DNA of 32,463 nt from Rhodoluna sp. (GCA_016462375.1 JAEMTJ010000011.1:1-32463), one strand, 5' to 3'. Numbered from the stretch's first letter, positions 19,121 through 27,584 are shown. Made by a program: numbers and translations. The notes: generated by a model not told the origin, from the sequence alone.

Positions 19121-20037
19121 GTGTCCAACTAAACAAAGTTGCTATCGAACCCAAATCTTTTACGGCCTATGAAAAAGCTGTGCTCGATTCTGGTTGTGTC
19201 TTATCAGAACTAGATAAAACAGTCGGTGCACTCATTTGGACCGAATACGGAAATCCCCAGGGTTTAGCAGACACTATTCTCGCTAACCCACAGCTAACCT
19301 TTGTGCAACTGCCATTTGCCGGGGTTGATGCATTCAGCGAGGTTATTCAACTACCCGTTCGCTTTGCCTGTGCCAAGGGTTCTTATAGGGAGCCAGTTGC
19401 AGAACACGCGCTGGCTTTAGCTCTTTCGCTGTCTCGAATAATTCCTGAGCGAGTTATCTCTAAGACGTGGGGTAGGAAGTTTGCTGATTCACTTTACGAG
19501 GCAAAGGTTGTCATCGTTGGCGGTGGCGGTATCACCGAGGAATTAGTTAAGTTGCTAACTCCGTTCAGGGCAGAAATCACAGTTGTTCGAAATCAAGACA
19601 TCCCTTTTGTTGGAGTGGGTAACACTGTTGGATTGGATTCTTTGGATGAAGTGTTAGGTACTGCTGACTATGTCTTTGTGGCTTGTTCGCTAACGGATAA
19701 GACAAAAGGTCTTTTTGATTTAGCTAGATTCAAGAGGTTTAAGCCAACTGCCTACTTTATAAACATCGCTAGAGGGCCAATTGTGGTAACCGATGATCTA
19801 GTGGAAGCTCTGAACTCTGGACTGATTGCCGGCGCTGGAGTAGATGTGACCAGCCCAGAGCCATTACCTGACGGTCATCCGCTCTGGGAGGCCAAGAACA
19901 TCATTATTACCCCTCATTCAGCTGATACCAACGCTCAGGTGATCAGGCTGTTCTCCGAACGGATAAGAGAGAATCTAGCCGCCTATCAAGGATTAGGGCA
20001 GTGGAGCGGATTGGTTGACCCAGAACTGGGTTACTAG
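19117..20037 (+). CDS. D-isomer 2-hydroxyacid dehydrogenase family protein
   Basis: NAD(P)-dependent oxidoreductase of the D-2-hydroxyacid dehydrogenase family; the substrate is unknown. The Rossmann glycine motif is VVIVGGGGITEEL (about residues 131-143). Catalytic Arg lies in NIARGPIVVTDDLVEAL, Glu in SPEPLPDGHPLW and His in IITPHSAD. 306 residues, slightly short for the family, with a divergent N-terminal half. It is coupled to dnaG by ATGA although the functions are unrelated, and it is the last gene of the long + strand run before tRNA-Asn. Confidence 0.85.
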   Translation: MSVQLNKVAIEPKSFTAYEKAVLDSGCVLSELDKTVGALIWTEYGNPQGLADTILANPQLTFVQLPFAGVDAFSEVIQLPVRFACAKGSYREPVAEHALALALSLSRIIPERVISKTWGRKFADSLYEAKVVIVGGGGITEELVKLLTPFRAEITVVRNQDIPFVGVGNTVGLDSLDEVLGTADYVFVACSLTDKTKGLFDLARFKRFKPTAYFINIARGPIVVTDDLVEALNSGLIAGAGVDVTSPEPLPDGHPLWEAKNIIITPHSADTNAQVIRLFSERIRENLAAYQGLGQWSGLVDPELGY

Positions 20038-20045
20038 CCCTGTGG

Positions 20046-20075
20046 TTAGCCATTGCCTCTAGTTTTTGGTAAAGT
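20046..20075 (+). promoter_or_regulatory. Possible promoter of tRNA-Asn
   Basis: TAAAGT (20070-20075, TANNNT) with TTAGCC (20046-20051) 18 bases upstream would start transcription near 20083, 16 bases before the mature tRNA end. The -35 match is weak. Confidence 0.35.
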
Positions 20076-20098
20076 ATTCAAGTTGCCCAAAGCAATAT

Positions 20099-20174
20099 TC
20101 CTCGGTAGCTCAATTGGCAGAGCAATCGGCTGTTAACCGATAGGTTCTTGGTTCGAGTCCAAGCCGGGGAGCCA
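20099..20174 (+). tRNA. tRNA-Asn (anticodon GTT)
   Basis: A complete cloverleaf can be drawn: acceptor TCCTCGG with CCGGGGA (one T-G wobble), D stem GCTC/GAGC, anticodon stem ATCGG/CCGAT with loop CTGTTAA (anticodon GTT), 5-base variable loop, T stem CTTGG/CCAAG with TTCGAGT loop, discriminator G and an encoded CCA. It lies 26 bases upstream of the sensor-kinase gene, in the same direction, so read-through into that gene is possible. Confidence 0.97.
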
Positions 20175-20200
20175 TTTGAGTCAAACCTTCAGGAGAGCCC

Positions 20201-21457
20201 ATGTTTCTCTGGATTAGAGACCAGAAGTGGCTCCCAACCGTCTATTTATCCCTCGTCGCTTTAGCGGTCTTTGGGCTAAGTGATTACTTCCTACAAGGCG
20301 AGAAAACTTGGCTGGCGACTCTTCTCATGGTTGGCTCTGTCGCTTTCTCTAGAGCGTTACCTTGGCTTTCGATTGCCTTGTTTTCTTTAGGAATACTAAC
20401 ACCGCAATTCTTAGCACTGGATCCTCAACTCTCGCTCACACTCGCCACATTCAGTCTCTTAGTGCTAGCAGCCTATGGCAACAAATTGCAACGAAGAATT
20501 GGCTATGCGCTGAATGTTGGATTGGGAATAACGTCATTTATTTGGCTTATTACAACTTTGCCAGTTGGCAGATCTTTCTATGGGGTTGAGCTACCAACAG
20601 CAGAATCTAAATACGCCCTATTCGCTGCCGGATTTGTGGCAATCATTGCAATCAATGCCAATGCTTGGTTCTTCGGGAGGTTGTTTATCACCCGGGTAAC
20701 TCACGTGGGAACAAACTTTGACCGTGCGGTTCTTGAACGTGAACTAGCAGCTACTCAGCTAGCACTTGCTGAGCAAGATAGAAGATTTGAAATAGCAAGG
20801 GATGTAAATGATCTCCTTCTAGAGCAGGTGAGCGCAACTCTTAGTTCAGCTGAAGCTGGTATTTATTCTGCAAAGTCAGATTCATCAGTTGCACCTCGAA
20901 TACTTGAGAACATCTTTGAAGGGATGAAGAAATCTCACTCTGAAATCCGCAGACTTAGCGATCTACTTGGTCTGCAGGACGTCAAAGCACTCGCGTTGCC
21001 TGGTATCAGGGATCTTCCAAAACTTTTCATTAGCTACAGAGAGTTTGGCTACGGAGTCAATTACAGACTAACCGGCGAGCCGTTGGAATTAGATGATGGG
21101 GCTGAACTGGTGTTATACCGAATCGTTTTTGAGTCCTTGGAAAACATCAAGCAGCACACAGCAGAATCGACTGAAGTTGATGTTGATTTCATTTGGCAGG
21201 GAACTGCCATGCAGGTAGTGATCAAAGACAACGGTGAGGAAACCAAGAATCGATTAGAGAAAGCGCTCACTGGCTATTCCGAGCAAGACGATCATCGCGC
21301 CCTTGTCGAAAGGCCGACTGGACCTAATCTGACTGCTCTGCAGGAGCGAGCAGCGCTCTACGAAGGTGCGATTGAGTTCGCCAAGGTTCCTGGCGTTGGT
21401 TTCACCGTCTCAGCAGCTTTCCCAAACATCGCTAAGTACCGGAAAGATTCGAACTAA
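20201..21457 (+). CDS. Degenerate membrane sensor histidine kinase (HisKA_3-like, phospho-His replaced by Asn)
   Basis: The architecture is that of a NarL/DesK-type sensor kinase. The N-terminal half has about five or six hydrophobic segments (roughly residues 11-31, 37-50, 53-72, 77-93, 98-119, 137-160). A helical stretch (about 170-250) follows, then an HATPase-like domain (ESLENIKQHT as N-box, VVIKDNGEE as G1, GPNLTALQERAALYEG as G2). In the dimerisation helix the usual (I)ARELHD reads IARDVND, so the phosphoacceptor His is Asn203. Autophosphorylation on the standard residue is therefore not expected. ATP may still bind, though the G1 box is also altered. Shine-Dalgarno AGGAGAG precedes the ATG. 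It abuts its partner regulator with no gap (TAAGTG). Signal and target are unknown. Confidence 0.78.
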   Translation: MFLWIRDQKWLPTVYLSLVALAVFGLSDYFLQGEKTWLATLLMVGSVAFSRALPWLSIALFSLGILTPQFLALDPQLSLTLATFSLLVLAAYGNKLQRRIGYALNVGLGITSFIWLITTLPVGRSFYGVELPTAESKYALFAAGFVAIIAINANAWFFGRLFITRVTHVGTNFDRAVLERELAATQLALAEQDRRFEIARDVNDLLLEQVSATLSSAEAGIYSAKSDSSVAPRILENIFEGMKKSHSEIRRLSDLLGLQDVKALALPGIRDLPKLFISYREFGYGVNYRLTGEPLELDDGAELVLYRIVFESLENIKQHTAESTEVDVDFIWQGTAMQVVIKDNGEETKNRLEKALTGYSEQDDHRALVERPTGPNLTALQERAALYEGAIEFAKVPGVGFTVSAAFPNIAKYRKDSN

Positions 21458-22132
21458 GTGGCACAGGAGATTCGTGTTGCGCTGATTGGTGGTTCAGAAG
21501 CAATTAGAAAATCTCGTAAAGAAATTTTGGCCACGCTAAGTCAGATAAAACTTGTCTTCGATTCAGATGGTTTCGGTGTAACTCCAGCTGAGCTTATTGA
21601 GGTCAACTTTGATGTTGCGGTGCTCGAATTACGCCTAGAAAACCAGTCTGCTCTGGATTTTTTAAAGTCAATGTATGTAATGGCAAACATTCAAAAACAA
21701 GCCTTTGGCAGAGTTTTGATTGCCACTCAGTTCAGTGATGACATCCTTCGTGTGCAGGCAATTCGAGCGGGTGCAGTCGATGCCGTGTTTGTAAGTGATG
21801 GTATGCATTCAATGCTGACAAAGATTCAACACTGTTTCGATGAGCATGCCGACTTTGCTATTCGTGAACTCTTGCCAACCCTAGATAAGCAAGAGGTGTC
21901 AGCTTCTGATTTTCAAATGATTTCCGTTTCGCTGGACACACTTGAAGCGAAGGAAGCCTTGATTTTGCATGGCTTCTGCGAACTAAAAAGCGATTCTGAG
22001 ATATCAAGTGAGGTTCACGTCACAAAATTGAAAGTTCGGCAAACCATAATCAAGGTTCAAAACTTGCTCACCCTGAACACTCGGTCGCAGCTACTGTTAA
22101 AAATGTTTGAAGTTGGAGCGTTAGCCCTCTAG
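21458..22132 (+). CDS. Degenerate NarL/LuxR-type response regulator (phospho-Asp replaced by Glu)
   Basis: The N-terminal half aligns with a receiver domain, and the C-terminal half keeps the pattern of a LuxR helix-turn-helix (EAKEALILHGFCELKSDSEI, then TKLKVRQTIIKVQNLL). The receiver active site is lost: the acidic pair after strand 1 is GG (RVALIGGSEA), the phosphoacceptor is Glu57 (VAVLELRLEN), and the usual Lys is Ser (AVFVSDGM). Glu at the acceptor site can mimic phospho-Asp, so constitutive or phosphorylation-independent DNA binding is plausible. The GTG start abuts the kinase stop. The 3' end overlaps def, on the other strand, by 12 bases. Assignment rests on pattern alignment by eye. 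Confidence 0.72.
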   Translation: MAQEIRVALIGGSEAIRKSRKEILATLSQIKLVFDSDGFGVTPAELIEVNFDVAVLELRLENQSALDFLKSMYVMANIQKQAFGRVLIATQFSDDILRVQAIRAGAVDAVFVSDGMHSMLTKIQHCFDEHADFAIRELLPTLDKQEVSASDFQMISVSLDTLEAKEALILHGFCELKSDSEISSEVHVTKLKVRQTIIKVQNLLTLNTRSQLLLKMFEVGALAL

Positions 22133-22687
22133 CTTGTCTTGACCAGGAAGCCAACTCAGATTTGGTTTACCCCAGCCACGTTCAGCGACAATCTCAGCAC
22201 AGTCTGATTTGTGTGGTTCGGCAAGTCGATCGAAATACAGAGTTCCGTCTAGGTGGTCATATTCGTGTTGAAATATTCTGGCGAACCATCCTTCCGCGAT
22301 AATCTCAACTGGATTCCCAGCTAGATCGAAACCTTTGACTGTTGTTTTCTCAGCCCGTCTCAGCGGGAATCTTTCACCAGGCACGCTTAGGCACCCTTCA
22401 CTCTCAATGTCCCAGTCAGCCTCGCCAGCGGGGGTCTCTGATAATTCGATAGACGGGTTGATGAGAACACCCCGTTGAATAGCTCCATCCTCTGCATCCC
22501 AGTCATAAACAAAGACTCTCAGACTTACCCCCACCTGAGGGGCTGCAAGGCCTACGCCAGGGGCCTCGTCCATGGTCTCGAACATGTCTCGGACTAAATC
22601 TCTCAGTTCTTGGTTAAATTCGGTAACTGCTAGGGCTTTAGTGTGTAATACGGGGTCTCCGGTAATCACAATCGGTCTGATAGGCAT
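22121..22687 (-). CDS. def: Peptide deformylase
   Basis: Removes the N-terminal formyl group from nascent proteins. All three family motifs are present: GVGLAAPQVG, EGCLSVPG (metal Cys) and QHEYDHLDG (HExxH metal site). 188 residues, normal. It is convergent with the response-regulator gene and overlaps it by 12 bases at the 3' end. The start ATG has no clear Shine-Dalgarno; a TAGGGT lies a short way upstream on the same strand and could be a -10 box. It is divergent from the DMT-type gene across a 79-base gap. Confidence 0.95.
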   Translation of the reverse strand: MPIRPIVITGDPVLHTKALAVTEFNQELRDLVRDMFETMDEAPGVGLAAPQVGVSLRVFVYDWDAEDGAIQRGVLINPSIELSETPAGEADWDIESEGCLSVPGERFPLRRAEKTTVKGFDLAGNPVEIIAEGWFARIFQHEYDHLDGTLYFDRLAEPHKSDCAEIVAERGWGKPNLSWLPGQDKLEG

Positions 22688-22766
22688 TATCCAAATTTAC
22701 CCTAGAGGGGCATATCTAGCGCTTCTGACTAGGCTTATAGAAACCTTTAGGAGAATTGGGGAAGTC

Positions 22767-23678
22767 TTGAAGATCATCGCCATCGGACTTGCGCTGATTT
22801 CAGCAGTCGCGTTAGCCATTGGCGCTCAGATGCAGAATGACGCCGTTGGTAAGAAGGCTGCTCTCTCCGGCAGGTCTCATGTGAGCTTCAGGCAACTTTT
22901 GGATCTGCTAAAGCATCCAAGATGGGTAACTGGTCTAACTATTTCTGCGTTTGCTCTAATTTTGCAATTTACAGCACTTCTTCTTGCGCCGCTTATTCTT
23001 GTTCAACCCATTGGTGCAATTGCTTTGGTAATAACTTCAGTTCTGAATTCTAGAATCACCAAAACAAAACTGAACTCAGCGTCCATCTTTGCCATCGCGC
23101 TTTGCACTGCAGGGTTAGGCGCATTCGTGCTAATGGCTCACCAGGTCGCTGTCGAACCAGAAATTGACGACGGTAACCTGATGTTAATTCTTGCCATGGC
23201 GGTCCTCCTTATTGCTATATTCAGTTACATATTCTTCAGCGGAGCTAGCCGATTCAAGCCCCTTACATTCATTATTGGTGCCGGAGTGCTCTACGGTTTC
23301 GTTGCGACGCTAACCAAGGTGGTAGTTAAGCGCTTGTTCAATCAGGACGGTTTTAATCGGATAGTCAGTGGATCATTTGAGTGGGAAACCGACTCACTGA
23401 CATTGTTTGCACTTTTGAGCATGTTGGCAGCAGCTTTCTTGGGTGGTTGGTTTGTGCAGAATGCCTATGCTTCAGGACCCCCAGATTTAGTGGTAGCTGG
23501 ACTTACGGTAATCGATCCGTTGATTGCGGTGAGCATCGGTGTGGTTATCCTAAATGAAGCTATGAACGCTCCGATGCCAATCATGATGGGTTTCCTAGGA
23601 TCTGGTGCCATGTCGGTTATGGGCGTTTACCTTCTATCAAAAGTCCATCCGCAGGTATCCACATCACGGGCAAGTTAG
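22767..23678 (+). CDS. DMT/EamA-like multi-span membrane protein
   Basis: Hydrophobic protein of about 303 residues with nine or ten predicted membrane spans and the repeated pattern of drug/metabolite-type transporters (for example LVQPIGAIALVITSVLNSRI and LTVIDPLIAVSIGVVILNE). It resembles the NIPA-like/DMT proteins common in actinobacteria. The substrate is not known. I take TTG 22767 as start because it opens directly into the first membrane helix (LKIIAIGLALISAVALAIG); AGGAG and GGGGAAG lie upstream. The frame is open farther upstream to 22572, but that part lies antisense to def and looks non-coding. It has its own upstream region shared divergently with def. Confidence 0.75.
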   Translation: MKIIAIGLALISAVALAIGAQMQNDAVGKKAALSGRSHVSFRQLLDLLKHPRWVTGLTISAFALILQFTALLLAPLILVQPIGAIALVITSVLNSRITKTKLNSASIFAIALCTAGLGAFVLMAHQVAVEPEIDDGNLMLILAMAVLLIAIFSYIFFSGASRFKPLTFIIGAGVLYGFVATLTKVVVKRLFNQDGFNRIVSGSFEWETDSLTLFALLSMLAAAFLGGWFVQNAYASGPPDLVVAGLTVIDPLIAVSIGVVILNEAMNAPMPIMMGFLGSGAMSVMGVYLLSKVHPQVSTSRAS

Positions 23679-23689
23679 CCCTGTTCGGA

Positions 23690-23695
23690 TAAACT
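23690..23695 (+). promoter_or_regulatory. Possible -10 box for the glycosyltransferase
   Basis: TAAACT (TANNNT) in the 56-base gap after the DMT-type gene, 40 bases before the proposed TTG start. No clear -35 is seen. Confidence 0.25.
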
Positions 23696-23734
23696 CGAGG
23701 GGTGGTCAATTGGAACCACATCTTTTGAACTCAT

Positions 23735-25219
23735 TTGACCAGGATAGACAGGTTTTTAGCGTTGGCTGAATCGATTAGACATCCAGGGGAACCCCTTAGG
23801 GTTTTGATTGCCTCAGATACATTCCCCCCAGATATTAATGGCGCGGCCAGATTTACCGAGCGTCTTGCTGGTGGACTAGTAAGAAACGGTAACAGGGTGC
23901 ACGTAGTTGCCCCAGCGATAGATAAGAACTGGGGAACTTTTTTAGAGACGCACGACGGCATGGAAATGACTGTGCACCGGATAAAATCTCACAAACTCCT
24001 GGTTCACAAAACACTGAGGTTTGTGATGCCCTTTACCATCAAGAAAAAGATGGACCGGATCCTCGATAGCTTCGAACCGGATGCCATCCACTCCCAGTCA
24101 CACGTTGTAATGGGTCGAGCACTAGCTAAAAGTGGACACGAGCGAGACATCAACCTGATTGCTACCAACCACCTGATGCCAGAGAACATGCTGCGTTATA
24201 TCCCACTGCCGAAGTTCCTTGAGAAAAGAATTATCCGCAGTCTCTGGAGAGACAGCGGCAAGGTGTTCTCTCAATTCGATCAGGTCACTACTCCAACCAG
24301 AAGAGCTGCTCAATTACTTGAAGATGCCACTGGCATAAGCAATGTCCTAGCAATCTCTTGCGGGATTGATGCGACTAAGTTTGCTAACGCAACTCCAACT
24401 ACTAACAAGCCTTTCAGAGTGCTTTTTCTAGGACGCCTCGATTGGGAGAAACACATTCACAACCTGCTTCGGGCGGTAGCTAAGTTACCTGCAGAAATTG
24501 ACTTTCACGTTGAAATTGCCGGCGATGGCAATCAACGCAAATATTTGGGGGAGTTGGCAAAGGAACTAAAGATTTCTGGCCGGGTTACCTTCTCCGGTCA
24601 CATCTCCGAGGCAGAACTTCCGCTTGCCTATGAGAAAGCAACTGTGTTTGCAATGCCTTCGATCGCTGAGCTGCAATCGATTGCAACAATGGAAGCCATG
24701 GCCTCAGGCAGACCGGTCATCGCGGCTAACGCTATGGCACTGCCTCACCTAGTTCACGACGGCGATAACGGCTATCTTTTTGAACCCGATGATGTGGATG
24801 ACTTTACTAAGGCTCTGCTCAAGGTTGCCACTGCAAATCAGAAAGAACTGGATCGTTTGTCAGAGAACTCGCTTCACCTAATTCAGTCGCACGACATCAA
24901 ACGCACGTTAGCAATCTTCGAAGGTCTTTATAGGGCGGAAGACGGCTCTAAGCGAGAGACAGACGACAACCAACCCGAATACATGAAGCCAATCGGTAAG
25001 CTCAATGTGGCCGTCAGGCGCGCAGAACAGCGGATGCGCAGGCAGACGCTAACAGCACTTGGCAAGATCTCAGAGCTTGGGGATGAGATAAAGGATGGGC
25101 TTGAAGAACTAAGAGAAGATGTCAAACGCCAAGCGAAGAAGGTCGATAGACAGGTGCGCAAAGGTGTCAAGAAAACTGTTACTAAAGCCAAAGAAGCTAT
25201 AAAGCGTTTGGACGAGTAA
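23735..25219 (+). CDS. GT4-family glycosyltransferase with charged C-terminal helical tail
   Basis: GT-B fold enzyme likely to transfer a sugar from a nucleotide-sugar donor to a lipid or glycolipid acceptor (PimB/diacylglycerol glycosyltransferase-like); exact chemistry is unknown. The N-domain starts RVLIASDTFPPDINGAARF (residues 22-40). The C-domain has FLGRLDWEKH (231-240) and the donor-site EX7E motif with E312 and E320, followed by AMASGRPVIAANAMALPHLV. Residues 420-494 form an added tail very rich in Lys/Arg/Glu with long amphipathic helix character, possibly for membrane or self-association. The start is TTG 23735 with no Shine-Dalgarno; a later TTG at 23762 is an alternative. Confidence 0.85.
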   Translation: MTRIDRFLALAESIRHPGEPLRVLIASDTFPPDINGAARFTERLAGGLVRNGNRVHVVAPAIDKNWGTFLETHDGMEMTVHRIKSHKLLVHKTLRFVMPFTIKKKMDRILDSFEPDAIHSQSHVVMGRALAKSGHERDINLIATNHLMPENMLRYIPLPKFLEKRIIRSLWRDSGKVFSQFDQVTTPTRRAAQLLEDATGISNVLAISCGIDATKFANATPTTNKPFRVLFLGRLDWEKHIHNLLRAVAKLPAEIDFHVEIAGDGNQRKYLGELAKELKISGRVTFSGHISEAELPLAYEKATVFAMPSIAELQSIATMEAMASGRPVIAANAMALPHLVHDGDNGYLFEPDDVDDFTKALLKVATANQKELDRLSENSLHLIQSHDIKRTLAIFEGLYRAEDGSKRETDDNQPEYMKPIGKLNVAVRRAEQRMRRQTLTALGKISELGDEIKDGLEELREDVKRQAKKVDRQVRKGVKKTVTKAKEAIKRLDE

Positions 25220-25233
25220 CCTAGTAGAGGCTG

Positions 25234-25310
25234 GGGGCGTTAGCTCAGCTGGTTAGAGCAGCGGACTCATAATCCGTCGGTCGCGGGTTCAAGTCCCGCA
25301 CGCCCCACCA
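25234..25310 (+). tRNA. tRNA with CAT anticodon (elongator Met, or Ile2)
   Basis: Full cloverleaf: acceptor GGGGCGT/ACGCCCC, D stem GCTC/GAGC, anticodon stem GCGGA/TCCGT with loop CTCATAA, T stem GCGGG/CCCGC with loop TTCAAGT, discriminator A and encoded CCA. The anticodon CAT without initiator features (three G-C pairs at the anticodon stem base) makes it elongator tRNA-Met or the lysidine-modified tRNA-Ile that reads ATA. The sequence here cannot settle which. TAACCT (25217-25222) is a possible -10 box. The 105 bases after it, up to the amidohydrolase gene end, hold no gene or T-tailed hairpin that I can see. Confidence 0.93.
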
Positions 25311-25415
25311 GGTAACACTAAAGGGTCTGTATGTAATAGTTGTCAGCGCTACCAAGCTTGGGTCTCTTCCTGTTCCTGCAGAAATTCATCACCTCGAGCC
25401 AAACTATTGGAGCGG

Positions 25416-26987
25416 TTAGAGGTTAGCCCTAAAAATCTCTTTGCCAGCTTTATAGGTTGCCAACACCTTGGTTTTGATTAGATGTTCAGCGGCGACTTCG
25501 AAGAGATTCTGATCTAGTAAAACTGCATCAAAAGGCTGACCTAATTCAAGTGTGCCTGTCTCAGCACTGTTGAGCATCAGCTTCACATTTCTAGAGTATG
25601 CAGCTATTGCCTGCTCAACGCTGACTGCTTGAGCGAAGTTATGGCGAGGTTGACTTGAATGCTCTCGCCTGTTCACAGCCACAGCTAAACCTTTGCTCGG
25701 TTCATAACTGGAAATCGGCCAGTCGCTTGAAAATACAGTTGTAACGCCCGATTCAAACATGTCGTTGAAGGCATAGAGACGCTCTAAACGTTCCTTGCCC
25801 AAGTGTTTTTGGCAACTGAGCAGTAAGCCGTTGTTCTGTGCCCAGTAGGGCTGGACACAGGCTACTACTCCAATAGTTGTCATTCTCTTTAGTAGTGATT
25901 GATCTGTGAGCTCTGCGTGAGCAATTACTGGGGGATAAGTAAAGTTCTCTAGTTCAGCCAACACATCTAGGCAGAGGCTAGTTGCAGCGTCCCCAATGGC
26001 GTGGATGTGGATTTGGAACCCGTTCTTGTGAGCCAGGGCAATCGCCTCTCGAAATTTTTCTGCTGGCCAAATGGCTTGGCCGTGTGATCCGGTCGATAAA
26101 TATGGATCAATAACTAATGCGCTGGCACTGCCAAAGACACCATCAGCGAAGAACTTTATGCTGGTTCCTCTAACTTGGGCTTGGGTTTGCTCTAAGGTTG
26201 CTCTCTGTTCTAAGAAGTACGGGAGTTCCAGGTTGAAGGTAATTGGGTCTGCCCTAAAGCCAAGGGTGTAGTCCAGAGAAAGTTCACCAGTTTGCCACGC
26301 TGCTAGATAAGTCTCGGCCATTCCCTTATCGATCCAAGCATCGAAACATTCGACTATTCCAGCTGCAGCTAACTTTCTGTCTGCCCAGAGTAATGCTGCA
26401 ACATCTTCTTCTAGAGTTAGTTTGGGAGCAAGATTCATCACCAGAGACATTGCAGGCCAGTCACGTAGGATTCCGGTTGGAATTCCGTCGTCGTCTACAT
26501 CGATGCTTCCAGAGTCCAATTCCGGTAGCCTGCCGCTTAGCAACCCGGCAACTTCAAGCGCCTTTGAATTTACCCAGAGGGTGTGATGATCATCGCCGTG
26601 CAGCACTACCGGTTTGTCATTAACCGCCTTATCCAATGTTGCTCGATTGAAATCCATGTCAAGGGACCTATCGAATACGGCACCGTCAAGCCAGGACATT
26701 GCTGCATTTGATTCTGAGTAATTCTTTAGCTTTTTGATTAGCTCTGCTTCGGTTAGGCAATCTGATATGTCCAATCCTCGGGACTCGCGACCAGCAAACA
26801 GTGGATGGGTGTGACCATCTCTAAAAGCTGGAGATAAAAAATTACCCTTGAGATTTATTACCTGCTGAATCTCGCTGGTCGAGAATTCAGCTTCGCTAGT
26901 GACTATTCCTTGGTCAGAGACGAATACTGAATTGGCAAAGAGCGAGTTACCCAAATAGATGTCACCTGAGTGAAACTTTGTTGCCAA
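25416..26987 (-). CDS. Amidohydrolase family protein (YtcJ/amidohydrolase 3 type)
   Basis: Metal-dependent hydrolase of the amidohydrolase superfamily, closest in pattern to YtcJ-like proteins; the substrate is unknown. Metal-site residues are visible as DGHTHP (H59, H61), SIKFFADGVFGSAS, HIHAIGDAA, VIAHAELTD and FSSDWPISSYEP. A composite beta domain wraps both ends (VINLKGNFLSPAF and LELGQPFDAVLLD). 523 residues, full length. Start is TTG 26987, immediately after the tdk stop with no gap, so it is probably co-transcribed with and coupled to thymidine kinase. Confidence 0.87.
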   Translation of the reverse strand: MATKFHSGDIYLGNSLFANSVFVSDQGIVTSEAEFSTSEIQQVINLKGNFLSPAFRDGHTHPLFAGRESRGLDISDCLTEAELIKKLKNYSESNAAMSWLDGAVFDRSLDMDFNRATLDKAVNDKPVVLHGDDHHTLWVNSKALEVAGLLSGRLPELDSGSIDVDDDGIPTGILRDWPAMSLVMNLAPKLTLEEDVAALLWADRKLAAAGIVECFDAWIDKGMAETYLAAWQTGELSLDYTLGFRADPITFNLELPYFLEQRATLEQTQAQVRGTSIKFFADGVFGSASALVIDPYLSTGSHGQAIWPAEKFREAIALAHKNGFQIHIHAIGDAATSLCLDVLAELENFTYPPVIAHAELTDQSLLKRMTTIGVVACVQPYWAQNNGLLLSCQKHLGKERLERLYAFNDMFESGVTTVFSSDWPISSYEPSKGLAVAVNRREHSSQPRHNFAQAVSVEQAIAAYSRNVKLMLNSAETGTLELGQPFDAVLLDQNLFEVAAEHLIKTKVLATYKAGKEIFRANL

Positions 26988-27584
26988 CTAGCCACGCTCG
27001 TTGAGATAGCAAACGCCACAGAGCGATTCGTAGGTAACTTCAACACCATCGATAGCAACTTGATCGCCATGGAAAATGAATTCGCCATCAAACTTTCTGG
27101 CATTGAACATTGCCTTTCGGCCACAGCGGCAAATTGTCTTTAGTTCTTCTAGAGAATGGGCAATCTCCATAAGGCGGAGCGAGCCAGGGAAACCGTTGGT
27201 GAGGAAATCGGTTCTTATGCCGAACGCCAATACCGGAACACCATCTAGAACTGCAAGTTCAAAGGCTTGATCTACCTGGTCTCGAGTTAAAAATTGAGCT
27301 TCGTCGATTAGTAAGCAGGAAAGGTTTTTTACACCTGGAATGATTAAAGAGTCATTGGCACGTTCGTGAGCTAGTTCTCTAAGGTTTGATTCTGGGGTTA
27401 TGAGAAAGTCGACTCTACGGTCAACACCTAGTCTTGAGACGATTGTCGAGTCGCCCTTAGTGTCCACGGCTGGCTTGGCGATTAGCACCTGTTGGCTGCG
27501 CTCTTCGTAGTTGTGAGCAACCTGAAGCAGTGCTGTGCTCTTACCGCTGTTCATTGCTCCATAGCGGAAATACAACTTAGCCAT
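26988..27584 (-). CDS. tdk: Thymidine kinase (type II)
   Basis: Phosphorylates thymidine to dTMP in nucleotide salvage. The P-loop is GAMNSGKS (residues 9-16), the Walker B-like motif is LLIDEAQFL, and the lasso region is FGIRTDFLTNGFPGS. The structural zinc cysteines are in CRCGRK and CGVC near the C-terminus. 198 aa, normal. It is divergent from the DUF3145 gene across a 147-base gap, and the amidohydrolase follows directly. Confidence 0.95.
   Translation of the reverse strand: MAKLYFRYGAMNSGKSTALLQVAHNYEERSQQVLIAKPAVDTKGDSTIVSRLGVDRRVDFLITPESNLRELAHERANDSLIIPGVKNLSCLLIDEAQFLTRDQVDQAFELAVLDGVPVLAFGIRTDFLTNGFPGSLRLMEIAHSLEELKTICRCGRKAMFNARKFDGEFIFHGDQVAIDGVEVTYESLCGVCYLNERG

Noticed and set aside
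21458-22132. Reading the degenerate response regulator as a pseudogene
   Set aside because: It is full length without stops or frameshifts, keeps a plausible LuxR-type helix-turn-helix, and is tightly coupled to an equally altered kinase, which fits changed function better than decay.
22572-22766. N-terminal extension of the DMT-type gene into the def region
   Set aside because: The extra 65 codons are antisense to def and read like a non-coding frame, whereas TTG 22767 opens directly into a membrane helix.
25352-25361. Palindrome CCAAGCTTGG downstream of the CAT tRNA
   Set aside because: No T-run follows and no loop is left if it folds; a 10-base palindrome in a 105-base gap is not enough for a terminator or operator call.
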